Counted from the stretch's first letter, positions 38,706 to 48,074 are shown. The stretch: DNA of 64,000 nt from Anabaena sp. 4-3 (GCF_001597745.1 NZ_LUHJ01000014.1:1-64000), one strand, 5' to 3'. A program made the numbers and translations. The notes: generated by a model from the sequence alone, not told the origin.

Positions 38706-39701
38706 TTGACTAAAACTTGGTTAATTTACGCCCTTGGTGGCGGTTGGGGACATTTAAACCGGGCTTTATCTTTGGGGAGAATTGCAGTTAACCAAAGAAA
38801 AGTCGAAATTATTACAAATAGCCCTTATGCAAAGCACATCCATAATCAAGGGTGCTTATTACATAGCATTCCATATCATACAGGTTTTGCTGCAACTTGT
38901 CTACAAGTACAAGAAATTTTATTAAATACTGACTATGATTGCTTGATTGTTGACACCTTTCCGAGAGGATTGGGGGGTGAATTGGTGGATATTTTACCGC
39001 GACTGCATAGTATACCTCGGATTCTGATTCATCGAGATATTAATCCCCGCTATGTGATTGAGAAAGACTTGCGTTCATTTGTGGTAAAAAATTTTCAGGC
39101 GGTGATTGTACCGGGGGAAGGAAAAGATTTACCCTTGGGTGACTTACCGGGAGTGATACATACAGCACCGTGGTTAGTGCGGAATGCTGGGGAACTACTG
39201 GATAAAAAAACCGTGCGATCGCATATCCTCAGAGTTGATGATACTCAGAAAATTATCCTAGTGTGTGCAGCAGGACAAGCATCCGAGTTAGCGTTATTTA
39301 GTCAACTCACCCTGAAACTACATCAAACCTTTCCAGAATGTGCCGTGAGAATTTTAACACCCCATTCTCCCCAAGATGAGCTTAAAGATTTATGGGTATT
39401 TCATCATCCAGGGATAGAATGTTTAGCCGCAGCCGATGTAATTGTAGGTGGTGCAGGTTATAACACAGTTTACGAATGTGCAGCTGTGGGTGTACCGTTG
39501 GTAGCATTACCATTAGCGCGATTGTACGATCGCCAACACAAAAGAGTCAGCAGAAGTTATGCAGTCAAAAACATTCAGGAGGTGCTAACCACCGTCAACC
39601 AACTTCTACAAACCAGAGAACCAGCAAATAAACCAGCTATCCCAACTTATACTAATGGTGCGATCGCTGCCTTGCATCACATCATCAATTATGAGTTATA
39701 A
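38706..39701 (+). CDS. GT-B glycosyltransferase-like protein (MurG/UGT type)
   Basis: A 331-residue protein. N-terminal YALGGGWGHLNRALSLGRIA is a glycine-rich loop like that of MurG-type enzymes; GGAGYNTVYECAAVGVPLVALP is the donor-binding signature, followed by RLYDRQHKR. It probably uses a UDP-sugar; the acceptor is unknown. The start is taken as TTG 38706 because no in-frame ATG or GTG exists and the segment MTKTWLIYALGGG is the natural N-terminus. Heptad repeats (CTAATGACTAATA) precede it. Confidence 0.75.
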   Translation: MTKTWLIYALGGGWGHLNRALSLGRIAVNQRKVEIITNSPYAKHIHNQGCLLHSIPYHTGFAATCLQVQEILLNTDYDCLIVDTFPRGLGGELVDILPRLHSIPRILIHRDINPRYVIEKDLRSFVVKNFQAVIVPGEGKDLPLGDLPGVIHTAPWLVRNAGELLDKKTVRSHILRVDDTQKIILVCAAGQASELALFSQLTLKLHQTFPECAVRILTPHSPQDELKDLWVFHHPGIECLAAADVIVGGAGYNTVYECAAVGVPLVALPLARLYDRQHKRVSRSYAVKNIQEVLTTVNQLLQTREPANKPAIPTYTNGAIAALHHIINYEL

Positions 39702-39742
39702 ATTACAAGTGTAATTTCTCATCTATCTAGCCTTTTCTATTC

Positions 39743-39855
39743 TTATCTGCGTTTACACCGTTCGCGCAGCGTCTCCGTTAGGAGAAGTTCTGATGTCTAC
39801 GACAAGCCGCTTGCGCGTCTACGGCGGAAGCCGCCGCTCAGACTTCTCTCTGCGT
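39743..39855. repeat. 113-bp repeat, left copy of an inverted pair
   Basis: Identical, base for base, to the reverse complement of 42904-43016. Contains sub-palindromes (GCGGCGGCTTCCGCCG) and CGTTCGCGCAGCGTCTCC / GGAGAAG elements, and is bounded by CTGCGTTC-type tandem units. The pair flanks the rodA-like gene and the ABC binding-protein gene. Confidence 0.95.
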
Positions 39856-39896
39856 CCATCTGCGTTCAATTTTAACTAATTTACCTATACTGAATC

Positions 39897-41090
39897 GTGA
39901 ATCTACGCAACCTGATTCCAATTTTTGATAATTCCGTCACCGAATGGGGATTAGAAGCGCGGTTACTGCGCTGGTTAACATTTACTTGGCTATTTGTCGG
40001 ATTAATTATTTTATTTTCCGCATCCTATGTAGTAGCCGATGTGCGTCAAGATGATGGTTTATACTACTTTAAACGCCAAGTCGTTTGGGGATTAGCCGCC
40101 CTAGTAGGATTTAATCTGATTGTGAATCAACCCTTGCAAAAAATCATCAATGTATCTCATTGGTGGTTAGGGTTATTTTTATTGTTAATTTTTTTAACTC
40201 TCGTGCCAGGATTAGGCAAAAAAGCCTTTGATGCAGCCCGTTGGATAGCAATAGGGCCGATTCCAGTGCAACCCTCAGAACTAATTAAACCATTTTTAGT
40301 ATTGCAAAGTGCGCGTCTATTTGGTCAATGGGAAAGAATACCTTGGCGAGTGCGATTTACTTGGCTGGGGATTTTTGGCTTAGTAATTTTAGGAATTCTC
40401 GCCCAACCTAACTTGAGTACAGCATCGCTGTGTGGTATGACTATATGGCTAATTGCGCTAGCTGCTGGTTTACCTTACAAATACCTAGGAGGAACAGCAA
40501 TTGGTGGGTTCTTATTAGGATTACTCAGTATCAGTATTAAAGAATATCAACGTAGACGGGTAATGTCATTTCTCAACCCTTGGGCGGATGCAACAGGAGA
40601 TGGCTATCAATTGGTACAAAGCCTTTTAGCCATTGGTTCTGGTAAAATTTGGGGTGCTGGCTTTGGAATGTCGCAACAAAAGCTGTTTTACTTACCAATT
40701 CAGGATACAGATTTTATTTTTGCCGTCTTCGCCGAAGAATTTGGTTTTATTGGCAGTATTGTACTGTTGCTGATGTTAGCCACATTTGCGACTTTAGGGT
40801 TAATTGTGGCATTAAAGGCGAAAAATCCCATACATCGATTAGTAGCGATAGGGATTACTATTGTCATGGTAGGACAATCACTGTTACACATTGCAGTAGC
40901 CACAGGAGCATTACCAACTACAGGCTTACCCTTACCCATGTTTAGTTATGGTGGTAACTCCATGATTGCTAGTTTAATCGGTGCAGCATTGCTAATTAGA
41001 GTCGCGCGGGAAAGTAGCGAAGCGGAGGTAGTACCCTTAATAAGACCCCAGGAAAAGAATCCCCGTCAACGTCGGCGAAGTTTAAGATAA
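39897..41090 (+). CDS. rodA: RodA/FtsW (SEDS) family peptidoglycan polymerase
   Basis: A 397-residue polytopic protein, about ten membrane helices. SEDS landmarks: VPGLGKKAFDAARWIAIGPI (with the GARRW-like region), QPSELIKPFLVL, QPNLSTASLCG and SYGGNSMIASLIGAALLI near the C-terminus. SEDS proteins polymerise lipid II glycan strands with a class B PBP partner; RodA serves elongation, FtsW division. RodA is preferred by length and by the short tails. Start GTG at 39897. It lies inside the 113-bp inverted repeat pair. No PBP gene is adjacent. Confidence 0.85.
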   Translation: MNLRNLIPIFDNSVTEWGLEARLLRWLTFTWLFVGLIILFSASYVVADVRQDDGLYYFKRQVVWGLAALVGFNLIVNQPLQKIINVSHWWLGLFLLLIFLTLVPGLGKKAFDAARWIAIGPIPVQPSELIKPFLVLQSARLFGQWERIPWRVRFTWLGIFGLVILGILAQPNLSTASLCGMTIWLIALAAGLPYKYLGGTAIGGFLLGLLSISIKEYQRRRVMSFLNPWADATGDGYQLVQSLLAIGSGKIWGAGFGMSQQKLFYLPIQDTDFIFAVFAEEFGFIGSIVLLLMLATFATLGLIVALKAKNPIHRLVAIGITIVMVGQSLLHIAVATGALPTTGLPLPMFSYGGNSMIASLIGAALLIRVARESSEAEVVPLIRPQEKNPRQRRRSLR

Positions 41091-41176
41091 AATAAATCTA
41101 CATTAACCCTAAAAAATTCGTTATGATTGGCACTCATGTAGTATGATTACTGGCTAATTTTACAAATCACAGTGCC

Positions 41177-42829
41177 ATGACTTGGTTTTCCTTATCAGGG
41201 AGAAGATGGGGACGGGTAACAAAATTTCTGTCTTTGTTCTCTCTATGTTTATTGTTAGTTATCAGTTGCGGACAGCAACCACAAACAACTAATGTATCTT
41301 CTAGTTCAGGAAGTACAGCTGCGGGTGATGGACGGATTACTATAGGGACAACATCCAAACCGAGAACTTTAGATCCAGCCGATGCTTATGAATTAGCGTC
41401 CTTGGGTTTAGTATTTAATATGAGCGATCGCCTCTATACTTACGAACCAGGAAGCACAGAAATTAAACCACAACTAGCAACAGCATTACCAAAAGTCAGC
41501 GCAGACGGCTTAACTTACACAATTCCTCTGCGTCAAGAAGTCGTATTTCATGATGGCACACCCTTCAACGCCAAAGCAATGGAATTTAGCATCAAGCGAT
41601 TCATTGAAAACAAGGGTAAACCGTCCTTCTTACTAGCCGACACAGTAGACTCAGTAACCGCCACAGGCGATTATGAACTAACAATTAAGCTGAAAAAACC
41701 TTTTGCAGCTTTTCCTTCCCTCCTAGCCTTTTCTGGCGTGTGTGCTGTTTCACCCACAGCGTATGAACTGGGCGCAGGGAAATTTAAACCAGATATTTTT
41801 GTGGGAACAGGGGCTTATAAATTGGCGCAGTATGGTACAGACTCCTTGCGTCTAGATGTGTTTGATAAATATTGGGGAGAAAAACCAGCAAATAACGGAA
41901 TTAATTTACAAATTCAAACTAGCCCAGTCAACTTGTTTAATGCTTTCCGTACCAATGCGGTAGATGTAGCGTACTTGTCACTACAACCTGATCAAATTCG
42001 TAGCTTAGAAGAAGGTGCGAAAAAAGGAGATTGGCAAGCGATTACGGCGCAAGGTAGTGTAGTTAGTTATTTAGTGTTGAATCGCAATCAACAACCATTA
42101 GATCAACCAGAAGTGAGACAGGCGATCGCTGCTATAATTGAACGACCCTTATTAAATGAGCGAGTCTTATACAGTCAAGCCGACCCGCTTTATAGCATGA
42201 TTCCCACCACATTCAATGTTTCCCAACCATTATTTAAAGATAAATATGGCGATGGTAACTTTGAAAAAGCAAAACAATTGTTAACTGCTGCTGGTTACTC
42301 CAAAGAAAATCCAGTCAAAATTCCCGTTTGGTATCCTTCCAGTTCACCCACGCGCAGTTTAGCAGCACAAACATTAAAATCCCTTGCCGATACCAGAATG
42401 GAAGGCATAGTACAATTAGAAGTCAACACAGTAGAAGGCGCGACATTTTTTAAAGACATTTCCAAAGGTTTATATCCCGCCGCATTACTAGATTGGTATC
42501 CAGACTTTCTCGATCCAGATAACTACGTGCAACCATTCTTATATTGCCAAAAAGGCTCAGAAACTAAAGGTTGTGAAGACGGTGGAAGTCAAACTCAGGG
42601 GTCGTTTTACTATAGCGAAACCATGAATAAATTAATTGACGACCAACGTCAAGAACAAAATCCCGCAGCCAGACAGAAGATTTTTGAGCAAATTCAAACA
42701 CAAGTAGTGAATGATGTTCCTTACGTTCCCCTATGGCAAAACAAAGATTATGTATTTGCCCAAAAAGGTGTAAGTAACGTCAAACTAGACCCCACCCAAA
42801 ACTTAATTTATCGCACCATCAAGAAATAA
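41177..42829 (+). CDS. ABC transporter substrate-binding lipoprotein (family 5, peptide/nickel type)
   Basis: A 550-residue protein. Lipoprotein signal ending LLLVISCGQQP, then an SBP_bac_5 domain: TSKPRTLDPADAYELASLG, LRQEVVFHDGTPFNAKAMEFS (the family's DG-FNA motif) and C-terminal IFEQIQTQVVNDVPYVPLW. Captures peptides, nickel complexes or similar solutes in the periplasm and delivers them to a membrane permease. The permease gene at 43079 is likely its partner, although the right 113-bp repeat lies between them. No ATPase or second permease gene is in view. Confidence 0.88.
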   Translation: MTWFSLSGRRWGRVTKFLSLFSLCLLLVISCGQQPQTTNVSSSSGSTAAGDGRITIGTTSKPRTLDPADAYELASLGLVFNMSDRLYTYEPGSTEIKPQLATALPKVSADGLTYTIPLRQEVVFHDGTPFNAKAMEFSIKRFIENKGKPSFLLADTVDSVTATGDYELTIKLKKPFAAFPSLLAFSGVCAVSPTAYELGAGKFKPDIFVGTGAYKLAQYGTDSLRLDVFDKYWGEKPANNGINLQIQTSPVNLFNAFRTNAVDVAYLSLQPDQIRSLEEGAKKGDWQAITAQGSVVSYLVLNRNQQPLDQPEVRQAIAAIIERPLLNERVLYSQADPLYSMIPTTFNVSQPLFKDKYGDGNFEKAKQLLTAAGYSKENPVKIPVWYPSSSPTRSLAAQTLKSLADTRMEGIVQLEVNTVEGATFFKDISKGLYPAALLDWYPDFLDPDNYVQPFLYCQKGSETKGCEDGGSQTQGSFYYSETMNKLIDDQRQEQNPAARQKIFEQIQTQVVNDVPYVPLWQNKDYVFAQKGVSNVKLDPTQNLIYRTIKK

Positions 42830-42903
42830 TAATTGGGTAATTCGTAATGTCTAATTATGAATTACCCTTCAAGTGAGGTACAGTCAGAAGGGAACGCAGA
42901 TAA

Positions 42904-43016
42904 ACGCAGAGAGAAGTCTGAGCGGCGGCTTCCGCCGTAGACGCGCAAGCGGCTTGTCGTAGACATCAGAACTTCTCCTAACGGAGACGCTGCGCGAACG
43001 GTGTAAACGCAGATAA
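42904..43016. repeat. 113-bp repeat, right copy of an inverted pair
   Basis: Exact reverse complement of 39743-39855. It lies in the spacer between the binding-protein gene and the permease gene and is bordered by AACGCAGATAAACGCAGA tandem units. Confidence 0.95.
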
Positions 43017-43050
43017 ATCTGTAGCTTAGTAGATTAGAAAACGCTGTATT

Positions 43051-43075
43051 AATTTTGAATTTTGAATTTTGAATT
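43051..43075. repeat. Heptad tandem repeat (TTTTGAA)
   Basis: Three to four copies of the heptad TTTTGAA immediately upstream of the permease start; the same heptad is at 48017-48049. Confidence 0.85.
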
Positions 43076-43078
43076 ATT

Positions 43079-44104
43079 ATGTCTCGTTCTAAAGCTTTAC
43101 AATATTACATTTTATCCAGGTTGCTGCTAGCACCACTCCAGTTATTAACCATTATTACCATAGTATTTTTATTACTAAGAGCCACACCAGGCGACCCAGC
43201 CGATGCGATTTTGGGTGGACGTGCGCCAGAAGCAGCTAAAGAAGAATTACGAAAACAATTAGGATTAAATTTACCCTTGTGGCTGCAATATCTCAATTAC
43301 TTAGGTAATGTACTTCGGTTTGACTTAGGAACATCATTAACCAGCCGAGGACAGCAAGTTTGGAATATTATTGCACAACATTTTCCCGCAACCGTAGAGT
43401 TAGCAATATCTAGTATGCTAGTTGCGCTGATTGTTGGCGTTATCGTTGGGATACTATCAGCATCTCGCCCTGGAACATCCTTTGATATTGGCGGAAGATT
43501 ATTTGGAATTATCACTTACGCACTACCAATGTTTTGGGCAGGAATGCTATTACAATTAATTTTCTCAGTCCAACTCGGTTGGTTTCCTAACTCCAACCGC
43601 TTTCCACCCAATTTAGACCCTCCCATAACAATTACAGGACTATATACCATTGATAGCTTACTCAGAGCTAACTTTACTCAGTTTTTTGCAGCTTTACATC
43701 ATTTAGCCCTTCCCAGCCTCACACTAGGAATTTTGCTGAGTGGAATTTTTGAAAGAATTGTTAGAGTTAACCTCAAACAGACCCTGCGAGCCGACTACGT
43801 AGAAGCCGCTAGAGCCAGAGGAATCACTGAAAACAAAATTTTAGTCTCCCATGCCTTAAAAAATGCCTTAATCCCCGTAATAACCGTCTTAGGTTTAACC
43901 TTTGCCTCCCTATTAGGCGGTGCGATTTTAACCGAAGTGACATTTTCTTGGCCGGGGCTAGCAAATAGACTATATCAAGCCATCGCCGATCGCGATTATC
44001 CCACAGTTCAAGGCGTGCTAGTCTTCTTTGGAGCGATCGTCGTCAGTGCCAGCATACTAATTGACATACTCAACGCCTATGTTGACCCACGCATTCGCTA
44101 CTAA
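43079..44104 (+). CDS. ABC transporter permease (DppB/OppB type)
   Basis: A 341-residue inner-membrane permease. Six membrane segments; N-terminal LLAPLQLLTIITIVFLLLRA and TPGDPAD typical of the OppB class; the EAA loop EAARARGITENKILVSHALK contacts the ATPase. Moves the solute supplied by the binding protein at 41177. The second permease (DppC) and ATPases must be elsewhere, a scattered arrangement common in cyanobacteria. A terminator follows at 44182-44209. Confidence 0.9.
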   Translation: MSRSKALQYYILSRLLLAPLQLLTIITIVFLLLRATPGDPADAILGGRAPEAAKEELRKQLGLNLPLWLQYLNYLGNVLRFDLGTSLTSRGQQVWNIIAQHFPATVELAISSMLVALIVGVIVGILSASRPGTSFDIGGRLFGIITYALPMFWAGMLLQLIFSVQLGWFPNSNRFPPNLDPPITITGLYTIDSLLRANFTQFFAALHHLALPSLTLGILLSGIFERIVRVNLKQTLRADYVEAARARGITENKILVSHALKNALIPVITVLGLTFASLLGGAILTEVTFSWPGLANRLYQAIADRDYPTVQGVLVFFGAIVVSASILIDILNAYVDPRIRY

Positions 44105-44181
44105 AAATTGACTCTCCCCTAACCCACCACCTCAAAACAAACCTCCGCGCCCCTCCGCGTTTAAAAAACCAAAGTAGACAC

Positions 44182-44209
44182 AGGCGCACTCTTCATTGTG
44201 CGCCTTTAC
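44182..44209 (+). terminator. Terminator after the permease gene
   Basis: AGGCGCAC (44182-44189) pairs with GTGCGCCT (44198-44205) around loop TCTTCATT, followed by TTACTGT. Confidence 0.65.
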
Positions 44210-44299
44210 TGTATAGATTTTCTTTATAGTGCAGAATTCAAGAAAATACAGCAGATATATTGAAATCAGCAAGCCTTAATTAAACCCTCTTAATAATTC

Positions 44300-45523
44300 A
44301 TGCGAGTTCTCTTTCTCCATTCCAACTTTCCGGCGCAGTATCGTCATGTAGCCCAAGCCTTGGCGAAAGACCCCAAAAATCAGATAGTTTTTGCCACCAA
44401 AAATCAAGATGTCACCCTTCCTGGTATCAACAAAGCAATATTTGCACCTAGCCGGGAAGCGCACCCTACAACCCATCACTACGTCAGACCCCTAGAAAAT
44501 GCGGTTTTACATGGTCAAGCAGTATTTAAGTTAGCTGAACAACTAAAAAAACAGGGCTTTGTACCTGATGTGATTTATGGTCATTCTGGTTGGGGGCCGA
44601 CTTTGTTTATGAAAGATGCTTTCCCAAACACACCTCTAATGTGTTATTTTGAGTGGTTTTATAATGCCGTTGGTTCAGATGCAGATTTTGACCCAACAGA
44701 CCCGCTAACAGTTGATGATATAGCACGTATCCGTGTCAAAAATGCACCAATTTTAATTGATTTATATACCTGTGATTGGGGTTTATCGCCAACATATTGG
44801 CAAAAAGCTCAGTTCCCCAAAGAATTCCATCCCAAGATTTCTGTGCTGCATGATGGAGTCGATACGGAATTCTTTAAACCCAACCCAGGCGCGAAATTAG
44901 TATTACCTAATCTAGACTTATCCGGTGTTGATGAAATTATCACCTATGTAGGGCGAGGAATGGAGCCTTATCGTGGGTTTCCGCAATTTATCGAAACCTT
45001 GGCCTATGTACAGGAACGCAGGCCGAACTGTCATATAGTCATTGTAGGGTCAGATAGAGTTTGTTATGGCAAGTCTTTACCAGATGGTATGACCTACAAA
45101 GAATTGATGCTGAAAAAAGTACCGCTAGATTTATCACGGGTTCACTTTACTGGGTCATTGCCCTATCATCTATACTTACAAGTAATTCAAGCATCATCAG
45201 CCCATATTTATCTCACTAGACCGTTTGTTCTGTCTTGGTCGATGATTGAGTCTATGGCGACGGGATGTTTAGTAATTGGTTCTGATACCGCACCTGTGAG
45301 AGAAGTGATTAAAGACGGTGAGAATGGTTTGTTGGTGGATTTTTTCTCACCCCAAAAAATTGCAGACCGCATTGATGAGGTACTAGATCATCCTACCCGC
45401 ATGGCAGAACTTCGAGCCAATGCCCGGAAAACTGCCCTAGAGCGTTATGATTTAGCCAGATTATTACCTCAGCATTTGCAATTGATTGAAGATGTTGCTA
45501 ACGGCTCAAAATCCATTGCCTAA
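44300..45523 (+). CDS. Family 4 glycosyltransferase
   Basis: A 407-residue GT-B enzyme starting MRVLFLHSNFPAQYRHVA. Landmarks: VIYGHSGWGPTLFMKDAF, VLHDGVDTEFFKP at the hinge, VGRGMEPYRGFPQFIE and the C-terminal FVLSWSMIESMATGCLVIGSD holding the donor-site Glu residues. The N-terminal domain with the HSGWG segment resembles a cyanobacterial/bacterial subgroup seen in capsule or lipopolysaccharide biosynthesis; sugar and acceptor are unknown. It stands alone between a terminator and the RNase HI gene. Confidence 0.85.
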   Translation: MRVLFLHSNFPAQYRHVAQALAKDPKNQIVFATKNQDVTLPGINKAIFAPSREAHPTTHHYVRPLENAVLHGQAVFKLAEQLKKQGFVPDVIYGHSGWGPTLFMKDAFPNTPLMCYFEWFYNAVGSDADFDPTDPLTVDDIARIRVKNAPILIDLYTCDWGLSPTYWQKAQFPKEFHPKISVLHDGVDTEFFKPNPGAKLVLPNLDLSGVDEIITYVGRGMEPYRGFPQFIETLAYVQERRPNCHIVIVGSDRVCYGKSLPDGMTYKELMLKKVPLDLSRVHFTGSLPYHLYLQVIQASSAHIYLTRPFVLSWSMIESMATGCLVIGSDTAPVREVIKDGENGLLVDFFSPQKIADRIDEVLDHPTRMAELRANARKTALERYDLARLLPQHLQLIEDVANGSKSIA

Positions 45524-45535
45524 AGTTTGTAGTAA

Positions 45536-45557
45536 GGACTTCAGTCCTTACTCTCAA
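45536..45557. repeat. Short inverted repeat (AGTAAGGACT)
   Basis: AGTAAGGACT and AGTCCTTACT with a 2-nt centre, 12 nt after the glycosyltransferase stop; may act as terminator. A diverged copy is at 7727-7748 after flv1. Confidence 0.55.
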
Positions 45558-45647
45558 CAAATCAACTTAACTGTGTAAACTTATATATTGCTTCCTATCT
45601 TGTGCCGCTAAAGTCGTTGCGTACCAATGCGGTTTAATATTTTTACT

Positions 45648-46556
45648 ATGTCTACTCAACCGATAATCGAAAGTATATACACAGATGGTGCTTGCACCGG
45701 TAATCCTGGCCCTGGGGGTTGGGGTGTGGTTGTCTATTTCAATGATGGCTCAATTCATGAAATGGGCGAGGCTGCCAGCCATACCACGAATAATAAAATG
45801 GAAATGCAAGCTGCGATCGCCGCTTTAAAATTTTTCCACGCTTCTGGACAAACTCAACCTATCACCCTCTACACTGATAGCGAATACTTGATTAACTGCG
45901 TTACCAAGTGGGTAAAAGGCTGGAAGCGCAAAGGCTGGAAAAAAGCCGACGGCAACCCCGTACAAAATCAAGACTTACTCGAAATTTTAGACGAACTGAA
46001 TACTATGCAAGTCAATTGGCATCATGTACGTGGTCATTCTGGTAACGTCGGTAATGAACGCTGTGATGTGATTGCTCGCAGTTTTGCTACTGGCAAAGTC
46101 CCATCTTTACAGCAATTATCTGCATCTTTTCCTTACAAATCTTTACCTAATCCCAACGCAAATACTGTAACAAAAGTACCTAATTATGTTACAAACTCTA
46201 CAATAGTTAATAAAAAAACACAAGAAGTCGGTACTTCTGTAACAAACACAACCACTATGGAACCACCTACCGCACAAGCGGCGGCTACAATCGAAGACAA
46301 GCTACCCGAACATCGGGTTGACCAACTGCGTAACTTAATCGAAACTCTACGTATTGCTGACGAAATAGCCGCTAAAGGCTACCTGATCACCAGTTCTGAG
46401 TTAGCAGATTTGATGGATGTTCACGCCAGTGCTGTCACCAGTCGCGGAGACCAATGGCGTTGGCGAAATTGGATAGTGTCACGGGTGAGACGCGAAGGTA
46501 ATCAAATTCTCTGGGAATTAGAACGAGGCGATCGCCTGGGAGGTGAAGAAGATTAA
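45648..46556 (+). CDS. rnhA: Ribonuclease HI with extra C-terminal domain
   Basis: Cleaves the RNA strand of RNA-DNA hybrids. Catalytic carboxylates: D13 in YTDGACTGNPGPGGWG, E in NKMEMQAAI, D in LYTDSEYL and the final D in GHSGNVGNERCDVIA. The RNase HI fold covers about residues 1-150 and includes the basic KGWKRKGWKKADG handle that grips the hybrid. It is followed by a Thr/Asn-rich linker and a second domain (about 220-302, LITSSELADLMDVHASAVTS then WRWRNWIVSRVRR) that reads like a winged-helix DNA-binding module. An ATG 21 nt upstream (45627) is possible; 45648 gives the normal RNase HI N-terminus. Confidence 0.9.
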   Translation: MSTQPIIESIYTDGACTGNPGPGGWGVVVYFNDGSIHEMGEAASHTTNNKMEMQAAIAALKFFHASGQTQPITLYTDSEYLINCVTKWVKGWKRKGWKKADGNPVQNQDLLEILDELNTMQVNWHHVRGHSGNVGNERCDVIARSFATGKVPSLQQLSASFPYKSLPNPNANTVTKVPNYVTNSTIVNKKTQEVGTSVTNTTTMEPPTAQAAATIEDKLPEHRVDQLRNLIETLRIADEIAAKGYLITSSELADLMDVHASAVTSRGDQWRWRNWIVSRVRREGNQILWELERGDRLGGEED

Positions 46557-46575
46557 TTGAGTGCTGAGTGATTCT

Positions 46576-46599
46576 AGAGACGCGATTTATCGCGTCTCT
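46576..46599. terminator. Bidirectional hairpin between rnhA and cruG
   Basis: Perfect 11-bp stem AGAGACGCGAT/ATCGCGTCTCT with a 2-nt centre, between convergent genes rnhA and cruG. Confidence 0.65.
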
Positions 46600-46607
46600 A
46601 AGCATTT

Positions 46608-47825
46608 TTACTGTTGACTATATTTTCTACCTCGCCACTCCTTGGGCTGACGAAATGCAGATAAAAAGATACGCAACACTGCCAAAGGGTCAGCCAAAGG
46701 AGACAACCAGAACAGCCAACCACCTTGAGCATTTTTTCTGTCATAGGAAGGAGCGATCGCTAATAGCATAGCAAAGCGAATCACCAATAAAAATACATTC
46801 AATCCCAATAAACCCTGTAAAGGCAACACCGCAGGCAAGGGCAGCAGTAACGAAACTAACAAATAACTTAGTAAAATCAGGATGGGTAAACCTTGCACTG
46901 CCGACAATAACCATAAATCTCCCCAAACCTGCGCTTGCGGTGATGCGTCTTTGAGGTCGAGACTACGCCCCCATTCTTTCCAAGTTTCTCTCGCACCCTC
47001 ATACATTCGTACCTTCAGCACCTTTGCACCGTCTAAAAAGCCTACCTTAAATCCTTGGGCAGCAATATAACGTGCTAAAGTGACATCATCACAAAAAGAA
47101 CTACTCGCACTACTATAACCACCCACAGCCGCCAACACAGAACGCCGACACAAAAAGCATTGACCATTAGCCATGACTCTTTGTGGTTGGTCTGTAGTAA
47201 TCCCTGCCGGGTCAAAGCGGTAAAGTAGAGTCATCAACAATGCAGGTTGCAGCCAACATTCCCCAGGATACTTGAGGATAAACTGAGGAGACAGGGAAAC
47301 CAAATCATAACCCTGTACTGTTGCGGTTTTCACTAAGCTAGCCACTAACCCAGGATGAGGCTGTGTATCAGCATCCATCCCTAAAAACCATTGACTATCT
47401 TCTGCGCTAAACAAAAAGCCATTATGCAAAGCCCAAGGACGACCAACCCAACCAGGGGGTAAAGGGTCATCATTCATCAAGCGAAAGCGCGGGTCTTGTT
47501 GCTGTGTCGCTTTTACTAAGTCGGGAGTCCCATCTTGAGATTTGCTATCTACAACAATAATTTCTCGCACTTCGTAACTTTGCCGACTCAAACCTGCTAA
47601 CAATGGGCTAATGCGAAGTGCTTCATTTAGCGTAGGCACTACAACGCTGACACTACCGAACATCTCTGGTGTGGGCTGTTGCGGTTGGATAGGGGGGTTA
47701 CGTCTTGGCCCCTTGAACAGACGAGAAAGCAGTATTGCTGTTGCAGGTAATTGCAAAACTAACAGTAGTAATGAGAGGATGCTGACTACTGTGACAGCGT
47801 TATCCACGGTAAAAATATTCTGCAA
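46608..47825 (-). CDS. cruG: Carotenoid 2-O-glycosyltransferase CruG-like (GT2)
   Basis: A 405-residue family 2 glycosyltransferase with an N-terminal membrane helix and C-terminal membrane helices. Landmarks: VSVVVPTLNEALRISPLLAG, IIVVDSKSQDGTPDLV, the DxD-like GMDADTQPHPG and the acceptor-side SFCDDVTLARYIAAQG. In cyanobacteria CruG glycosylates the 2'-hydroxyl of myxol-type carotenoids. The identification is strengthened by the cruF homologue just upstream on the same strand (249-nt gap), the pairing known from other cyanobacteria. The carotenoid assignment depends on that neighbourhood; the GT2 fold itself is certain. Confidence 0.82.
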   Translation of the reverse strand: MQNIFTVDNAVTVVSILSLLLLVLQLPATAILLSRLFKGPRRNPPIQPQQPTPEMFGSVSVVVPTLNEALRISPLLAGLSRQSYEVREIIVVDSKSQDGTPDLVKATQQQDPRFRLMNDDPLPPGWVGRPWALHNGFLFSAEDSQWFLGMDADTQPHPGLVASLVKTATVQGYDLVSLSPQFILKYPGECWLQPALLMTLLYRFDPAGITTDQPQRVMANGQCFLCRRSVLAAVGGYSSASSSFCDDVTLARYIAAQGFKVGFLDGAKVLKVRMYEGARETWKEWGRSLDLKDASPQAQVWGDLWLLSAVQGLPILILLSYLLVSLLLPLPAVLPLQGLLGLNVFLLVIRFAMLLAIAPSYDRKNAQGGWLFWLSPLADPLAVLRIFLSAFRQPKEWRGRKYSQQ

Positions 47826-48016
47826 TGGGAATCTTTACTATAACTAAGATGTATTTTTTAGCGAATTGGGGATTGGGGATTGGGCATAAACAAGTCAAAA
47901 GTCACACATTCAAAAGACAAAAGTCAAGAATTGTGGGAAAAAATCTCCCCTACACCCTGCGGTTAAAGCTCACGGAAGCCCCTACAATGCCATTTCCGAT
48001 TACTCAACAATTCTTT

Positions 48017-48049
48017 AATTTTGAATTTTGAATTTTGAATTTTGAATTG
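48017..48049. repeat. Heptad tandem repeat (TTTTGAA)
   Basis: About four and a half copies of TTTTGAA in the cruF-cruG spacer, preceded by GGGGATTGGGGATTGGG units (47866-47884). Confidence 0.85.
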
Positions 48050-48074
48050 ATTTGTCCCCATTCCCTAAACACGT

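Noticed and set aside
39743-43016. Composite transposon bounded by the 113-bp inverted repeats
   Set aside because: No transposase lies between the copies and the enclosed genes are ordinary; the repeats look like small dispersed elements instead of insertion-sequence ends.
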